Shown here piece after piece: positions 58,486-64,000 of a stretch of DNA of 64,000 bases. Source of the stretch: Catenaria anguillulae PL171 (taxonomy: Eukaryota > Blastocladiomycota > Blastocladiomycetes > Blastocladiales > Catenariaceae); the NCBI GenBank assembly GCA_002102555.1, contig MCFL01000052.1, positions 103,786-167,785 of the forward strand, written 5' to 3'. The position numbers and the translations under genes are program-made. Each line of letters starts with the position of its first letter. Positions within the stretch are counted from its first letter, which is position 1. Under the pieces are notes generated by a model, which worked only from the letters and a program-made list of their open reading frames with translations, was not told the origin of the DNA and searched no databases.

Positions 58486-59461
58486 ATGACAACAGAACAA
58501 CCAACACAGCCAATCCACTTCCCCTTTGCCACCCCGCCGGACATGATCCGTGCCGCCCAAAAGGACGACGCTTACACCCACACCGTCCTCGCCGCCCTTC
58601 AATCCGTCCTCGCCGCCACCCTCTCGCCCTCGACCTATGCCTCCATCGACAAGTTCATCCCAGCGGCCGCCTCGGCCCTCTACCTCGTCTTCACCACGGG
58701 CCGCGGCGCCGCCACGCTCGGCGAAGAGTACTGCGACCTTGCCCCCGTGGCCGCCAACGGCCATTCGCCCGCCAAGCGGTGGCAGAGGGTCTTGTTTGTG
58801 CTTGCACAGGTACTCTCGCCGCCCGCGTTCTTGGCCGCGGTCAAGCGCATGCCCGACACAGTTCGGCAGAGGGTTCCTTGGATCGTGAATCAAGTGGTGG
58901 TACCGGCGCACTTGGCCGTGTTTTACTTTACGGGAGCGTATTATCATTTGGCTCGGAGGATTGCTGGGATTCGTTCGGTACTGTCCCCACACCACACTAT
59001 TCGCCGCCTGACGAATCATTTCCCCTGACGGTCACTACCAACAACAGATGGCCATCTCAAAACCGTCGCCGGATCGATTGTCGTTTTCCTATGCGCCTCT
59101 TGGATATATGCTTCTCGGCAAAGTTGCAGTCACGGTGGCCATGGCCGCCTACCAAGCTGCCACTCTTGAGCGATTATCGGCTCAAACAGTGTCAGCGTCG
59201 ACGACCTCAAAACTTGCCTTGGCCGAGCCCAAATTGAAGGAGCCATTGTTGAACGAGGAGATCGAGGATACCCATGGCTATGACCCAGATACTTCGGGCG
59301 ATTGTGTGCTTTGCATGGGTCCGCGGGTCGTGTCGACCGTTGCTCCCTGTGGTCACATCTTTTGCTGGTCGTGCGTGGGCGAGTGGGTGCTTGAGAAACC
59401 CGAATGTCCTCTCTGCCGAAGTCCGTGTGCAATGAGGGACTTGTTGTGTGTGGATTACTGA
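58486..59461 (+). CDS. PEX10: peroxisomal RING-finger E3 ligase Pex10
   Basis: Two exons, 58486-58977 and 59048-59461, give 301 residues. Pex10 sits in the peroxisome membrane with Pex2 and Pex12 and ubiquitinates receptor Pex5 for recycling. The N-terminal half has the Pex2/12-type helical membrane domain (FPFATPPDMIRAAQKDD, LGEEYCDL, RMPDTVRQRVPWIV, LAVFYFTGAYYHLARRIAGI). The second exon continues with YAPLGYMLL and ends with a C3HC4 RING: CVLCMGPR, APCGHIFCWSCV, CPLCR. Upstream in-frame ATGs at 58369 and 58456 exist; 58486 is preferred because the family-like sequence starts soon after. Confidence 0.9.
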
Positions 59462-59596
59462 CTTTGTGTCTTGAGTCAGAGTTGGGAAAAACATGAAAAG
59501 GTTGTATGACAAATGTTTACCGACACAGCCATTGGAGAGAATAAACACAAGCGCAAACAGCCAAGCAAAAGGATACAGCGACACTCTTCAAATCAA

Positions 59597-61018
59597 TCAG
59601 CAGCAGGTTGCCTGCCTCATCATGCCATCCTTACCATCCTCACTGACCCTCGCCGAGTCTTCACCCACCTGGCCGACGCCCATCTGCTGCTTTGGCGGGG
59701 CCGGCGCATCCCGGTTGAACACCATGTTGCCGGCAAATGCACCCAGCAAGAATGCCGCAATCCACCCCAAGTTAAACGCCATGGCAATCAACATGAGCGT
59801 GTACGACCACGCCAACTCGACAACAAGCAAGGCGGCACGGGCAGCAATCAGCGCCTCGCGCTTGACAATCAAGCTGGTGCGCGACCCAGCACCCACGCCC
59901 GCCACGCCGGCATCGGCCGTGTTGAGCGGCAGCGTGGTTTGCGACGCAGGCAAGTGCGCGCGAGCATCCGCATACCCGATGGTGCCTTCAATGTGCAAGT
60001 TGACGGCCGCAAGCTTGACGTTGAGTTTCGGGATCCACACCCGGCGAATGGTCCAAACCCAGGCAGAGAACCCAAAAGACGCAACAAACACGCCAATGGT
60101 GGCCATCCAGTACTGGAAGTGCGTGCGCGTGACCCAGGCACGGAACAGCAGCAAGTCGTTGATGTCTTGATGGAAGTACATGCGCATGGGCGGAATCTCA
60201 AACTCGAATGGATTGTCGCCCGTGCCCGACCCGGACCCCGATCCGGCCCCGTGGTTGCCGTGCGAGCTGCCCAAGCCCGTGCCGTCATCGCCATTGTCGT
60301 CCGTGAGTGCCGATGCCGCGCAAATGTTGGGGAACACTTCGTTGGACTTTGCCAAGTTGCGGCACATGGGCTTCCAGGGGAATCCACACGCAGTCATGTC
60401 GGGCATGGCCTTGCACATGATGACATAGGTGGCGAGCGAGTCACAGGGATCGAGCTGCGCGAGCGGCGTCGTGGGCAACATGGCGGGTTTGGCGCAGCGG
60501 TCGCAACCCTCCTGTGAATTGGGGATGCAAGAAATGATTTGAAGATGAGATAAAGGGAGGAGTGGGAATGTACACAGTGAGAGTCAATGAACGTACCATG
60601 TTGTGCACATTACACATCCTAAACACCTGATGCTGGAACATGGTCGAATTGACCCACTGGGGCCAGGCCTTGTTTGCGGGTTCGGCACACTTGCCCTCGT
60701 TCCCGGCCGCCGCGCAGTAGTCGGTATAGGCCTTGCACGGCGCGTCGGGCGGGTTATCGAACGCACACAGGGCATTGTACATGGCCAGCGTGTTGCAGTA
60801 GGGCTTGGACGCATCCGAGCAGCCGCCGCGAAGCAAGAAGGAGCAAGCAGCGTACTTGTTGGACGAGGCCGGCCGGCAAAGTCTTCGAGAGACTTGCGAG
60901 AAGGCTCGGGAGGGGATTGGGCCAGGGAAAGCGAGGGGAGGGCGGCAAGCAAAGCAAAGCACAGGGCAACGAGCACAAGTGCGTGTTGCCCGCGGGCTGT
61001 TGTTGAAGAAGTGTGCAT
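59597..61018 (-). CDS. Ctr-type copper transporter with Cys-rich ectodomain (one frame break)
   Basis: Exons 61018-60597 and 60511-59597 give about 445 residues. A signal peptide (ALVLVALCFALLAALPSLSLA) precedes a long Cys-rich ectodomain: KYAACSFLLRGGC, YCNTLAMYNALC, YTDYCAAAGNEGKC, EGCDRCAK and CGFPWKPMCRNL, in order. The Ctr core follows: MRMYFHQDINDLLLFRAW, span 1 (ATIGVFVASFGFSAWVW), span 2 with the copper-selectivity MxxxM (LMLIAMAF) and span 3 with GxxxG (GWIAAFLLGAFAGNMVF). Ctr proteins import Cu(I) as trimers. The signal-peptide frame and the Cys frame differ near 60880; exon 1 is 422 bases, so one missing base (perhaps a T making DFCRPASSNKY) fits. Upstream on the same strand is a BIM1-like copper protein. 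Confidence 0.87.
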
Positions 61019-61712
61019 CTTGACAACAAGACTGAAGCGTGGATGTGGATGGGGAGGGGCGCGGTGCAAGAGTCGACGGATGATAGGTATATAGTGGAAA
61101 CGGGTAGAGAGGTGATTGACGCTCAGGCTAACGGCGTTACGGCTGTGTTGAAGAAGGTCGGGGCCCCGGGCTGATATTTATATTGCTTGCACCGAACGAG
61201 CTCACATAGCGGTTATCAATGGATGGGCGTCGGCACGGGGTTGTCTCTTGCCTGGCCGCTGCTGCAATCCTTGGAGGCGGTGGGTCGGTTGTTTCTTGGA
61301 TAAAAACGAGTTCCTTGCGGCCGTGCGGAAAGTCAATGTTACAAATGTACATGTAATTGCTTCAAGCGTCAGTGTGATTATTTCATGGTGGAAGGCAGCC
61401 CAGTATATTTTCGCGGGTGGGTTTTCCGGCGATGGCAATTTACGTCGCAGTGTGCCTCGGAAAAGTCAAGAATTTGACGGTTTGACATGCAATCTCATGA
61501 AATGTATTTCTCCCGGTGGAATGCGAGCACAATAACGATACAGTAACGAGGAGATTCCTTCATTTCATGGACAAATGATTGTACGAACTGCGGGGAGGAG
61601 GAGGTGACATGACTCGGGAAACGCGACAGCGACGGGTTGGGCCAGCAACCTGCAAACAGCGACCCTGTCAAGTGAGAATTTACACAAACCAAACGACTCG
61701 TCCATCAACGAT
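61019..61712 (-). promoter_or_regulatory. spacer between BIM1-like and Ctr genes; Ctr promoter
   Basis: About 690 bases separate the stop of the BIM1-like gene from the Ctr start on the same strand. It must hold the Ctr promoter. I looked for the yeast Mac1 element (TTTGCTC) by eye and did not find a clear copy, so copper regulation is not shown by sequence. Confidence 0.45.
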
Positions 61713-62392
61713 TTACACCGCAAACAGACCGGCCGCCGCAACTGCCGCAGCCACCACAACACCGCCCGACCCGGCTCCAACCTGTGCGGCGGCCCCCGAT
61801 CCGGACCCGCTCTTGCCGGCGGCTGCTTGGCCTTGCTTGCTTGCCGCTGCCTCAAACACAACATCTCCACACTGATACAGCGTCCCATCGCCACCATCGT
61901 ACCGGGTCATGATGGTCGCCGACTTTCCAGCGAGCTCGCGCACTTCCTTGACCTGCATCGCCTTGAGGAATGCTTCGGACCCGCCCTTGTCCAGCGGGAA
62001 CTCAATCGTGTGCTTCCCGACACGGTCCAAGCGGGACGACGAGTACTCGGTAAAGTCGGACATGGCCATCGGTTTGGGCGAGAGTGAGACGAAGATGGAA
62101 AAGGCTGCGTTGGCGTGGTATGCCGTAATGCCGATGGGGTTGCCTGAAAAAAGGAATGACGGAGAGTCAATGACACGATCATTGACAGCTAGCCACGCAC
62201 GGTGGGTCAATATGTACCCATCGGCCACTTCGTGCGCTCAGCTTGCACATCGTTGAATCCTCCACATGGCGGGTTGGGCTGTTGTTCTTCGATCATGCCT
62301 CGAGTTTTGGGCGACGTCAGGATGTAGTGCGCAGAGGCAACATGCGCCAGGGCGGCGGCAAGGATGACGATGACGGCAAATGTGGACTTCAT
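61713..62392 (-). CDS. BIM1/X325-type (LPMO-like) copper-binding GPI protein
   Basis: Two exons, 62392-62218 and 62143-61713, give 201 residues. A 21-residue signal peptide (FAVIVILAAALAHVASA) is cut so that the mature protein starts HYILTSPKTRGM; an N-terminal His is the key copper ligand of this fold. PPCGGF, ERTKWPMGG and ITAYHANAAFSIFVSLS follow, the second His probably being another copper ligand. The C-terminus is Gly/Ser/Ala-rich and ends in a hydrophobic tail (VVVAAAVAAAGLFAV), a GPI-anchor signal. X325 proteins such as Cryptococcus Bim1 look like lytic polysaccharide monooxygenases but act in copper uptake with a Ctr transporter. Here a Ctr gene lies directly downstream on the same strand. 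Confidence 0.87.
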
Positions 62393-63700
62393 TGTTGATT
62401 GCTTTCAAGTAACGCTTCATAGAGTATAGTGATACCGACCGTCAACGGAGAGGGAAGAGCGCGAAGGGCTCCAGCGATTCAAAAACGATTCTCAGCCATA
62501 AACCCAGAAACCCGAAAAACGACGAAAAATTCAGCAGCTTGCACGTTTGCATGCAAACGCGGAATCCAGAAATCCACGAAAAATGTCAACGCGGGAGACA
62601 AAAACCCTTCCAGCCCAAAACACAAACAATGGCCCGCGTGGCGCGGGCTTCCCATCCATCGGCCACACGACCAAGGCGGCGGCACATTCCGTCGCTTCAA
62701 CCCTCGTTCCACGGCGCAATCAGACAAAGTGATGACGTAAACAAGGAAGGCTGCTGCGGCGGGGGAGAAATCCACAAGTCGGGGATGTCCGGTAAGGTAC
62801 TCAGTGCGCAGCGATGACTTGGTGGCCGTGCGCGAGTCAGGGTCTGGCCACACCCCGCCATCGACCTTGGAAAAAGCATGCTGCCAAAGGGAAAACTTGC
62901 TTGCATCGAGCTGGCAGTTCAATCGTCTTGGGCAGCATGGGGAAACACGGAGCTTGGTCAATCATCATGACCAGTCAAGTTTCAAGAGAAGAGCAGGTGT
63001 CGCGGCAATCTGCTAGCCGAGTCGGGGTGGCAAGTCGACGGTGGGAACAGAACTGGTACGGAAGAGTGGGTGTGCTTGCATGGTGGTATTGTATTGCCTG
63101 GGAAGTGTGTATGTGTGCGATGCAGAAGGCTAGAATCAATGACAAGGTGATGCCAGTCGGTCGAAGGAGAAGGTGGTCAACCGGCGGGGGTCAGGCTGCC
63201 CTTTATACCTGCGGCCGAGACGCAGAGCAAGCAAGCAAGAGAGCGGTTTTTTCTTTTTCCGACTGGAGGGAAAATGCCGCATTTTCGCCATGTCACCGAA
63301 AAGACGCGCAACGGGAAGTGTGGCGCAGCACCCCATCACGTTTAGTCCATATGCACATATACACGTTGCACTGTTCGCACTCGGCTGAATAATCTCGGGA
63401 ACAAAATCAGCTATTCACACATGGAATATTGGGTGAATTGCATCCAAAACTCTCTGCAATCGACACCCTCGCATCTTAGCATCCCGTCTCAACCTGAATT
63501 AGCTCCTGATCCATTCGCAACGCCTCGAATCCACGGCGCGTGGCATTCACATCCCCCTCTCCAACGTCCTCAATGCATTAGATCCATAGAAGCCAAGTCA
63601 GTAACCATGCCACTTCCGGCCATCTCCACCTCGCGGCATCACGTAGCACCACGCGACTCGGTGGCCACTTCGCGCCGTCAAGTCGCTCCCGCAGCCACCG
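62393..63700. other. intergenic region, no gene seen
   Basis: This separates the divergent BIM1-like and EFHC-like genes and must hold both promoters. The longest open frame (62814-63392, plus) has no motif and odd composition, so I do not support it. No RNA gene or repeat was noted. Confidence 0.5.
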
Positions 63701-64000
63701 ATGCAGCCCATTGCCATGGCATCGACGCCTGAGCAGCTCAACGCGTTGCGCCGTAGCTTGCCCTTCTTGCCAGGGTATCAGTTTGGCTACATGAAGCGGC
63801 CCAACTTTCGCAAGTCGCATGCATTTGATTACTCGAACGATGTGCCCGTGTTCAAGGAGGAGCGGCCTGGCATTGGTGTGCTTACTTGTTATCATAACGT
63901 GAGCCTGCGAACAGTGACCTTACGTTTGTTTGCTGATATTCGACTATGCTAGGCGGAGCTCCACTCATTGGACAAGACCAAAGAAAAAATCACCACCTCG
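63701..64000 (+). CDS. EFHC/Rib72-like axonemal DM10-domain protein, 5' part
   Basis: Exon 1 (63701-63898) and the start of exon 2 (63953 to the window end) are joined by a GTGAGC...TAG intron. The opening LPFLPGYQFGY, then NFRKSHAFDYSNDVP and RPGIG match the conserved N-terminus of EFHC1/EFHC2/Rib72, proteins inside ciliary doublet microtubules. The remaining DM10 domains and EF-hand would lie beyond the window. A second ATG at 63716 could also be used. If right, the organism makes a motile flagellum. Confidence 0.7.

Noticed and set aside
59513-60517. 334-codon plus-strand frame over the Ctr gene
   Set aside because: His/Arg-rich antisense shadow of the Ctr membrane domain and ectodomain.
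61019-62800. Mac1-type copper response elements upstream of Ctr and BIM1-like genes
   Set aside because: No clear TTTGCTC copy seen; absence by eye is weak, but I will not report a site I cannot show.
62814-63392. 192-codon plus-strand frame between BIM1-like and EFHC-like genes
   Set aside because: Trp/Cys-rich chance composition, no conserved motif, no exon structure; most likely promoter sequence.
1-64000. CRISPR arrays, rRNA or tRNA genes
   Set aside because: No regularly spaced repeats, rRNA-like stretches or cloverleaf sequences with a GTTCRANYC box were found by eye; a covariance-model scan would be decisive.

Overview
The window is eukaryotic nuclear DNA. It is GC-rich and gene-dense, and most genes have short GT-AG introns of roughly 45-190 bases. 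The gene set points to a zoosporic (flagellated) fungus: ERG8, GGPP synthase, Bcd1, Stu2/XMAP215, SEC12, ALG13, PEX10 and a fungal BIM1-like copper protein sit beside the start of an EFHC/Rib72-type axonemal gene. A blastocladiomycete or chytrid fits best. I cannot name the species, and no contig-level evidence is available.

Layout. 0.3-1.8 kb: mitochondrial acetyl-CoA hydrolase/CoA-transferase with several one-base frame breaks. 2.5-9.9 kb: two tandem paralogues of an RS-domain protein I do not recognise, separated by an unrecognised minus-strand gene. 10.1-15.0 kb: a broken unknown minus-strand locus, an FG-GAP single-pass membrane protein and a second broken unknown locus. 15.2-17.8 kb: an ATRIP-like checkpoint protein. 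18.5-20.2 kb: a secreted vWD-type protein. 21.2-28.7 kb: divergent Bcd1 and Stu2. 30.2-34.7 kb: a tandem pair of bacterial-type dicarboxylate/glutamate symporters. 35.1-38.6 kb: membrane-anchored histidine acid phosphatase and GGPP synthase. 39.9-45 kb: a large unrecognised membrane-protein gene, a DNA-transposon remnant and a shortened copy of part of that gene. 46.6-59.5 kb: compact housekeeping genes (CSN6, SEC12, stomatin-like, MFS, kelch membrane protein, ALG13, ERG8, PEX10). 59.6-62.4 kb: a Ctr copper transporter with a Cys-rich ectodomain next to a BIM1/X325-type copper-binding protein. 63.7 kb to the end: the 5' part of the EFHC-like gene.

Genes that may act together: BIM1-like plus Ctr (copper uptake); ERG8 plus GGPP synthase (isoprenoids); SEC12 and ALG13 (early secretory pathway). 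The most interesting signals are the copper pair, the undescribed RS-domain family and the symporter pair with mismatched introns. Several recognisable genes (ACH1-like, ALG13, ERG8, Ctr) each need one or a few single-base additions to read through. In ERG8 and Ctr the exon lengths fit exactly one missing base each. This looks more like base-calling error than decay.
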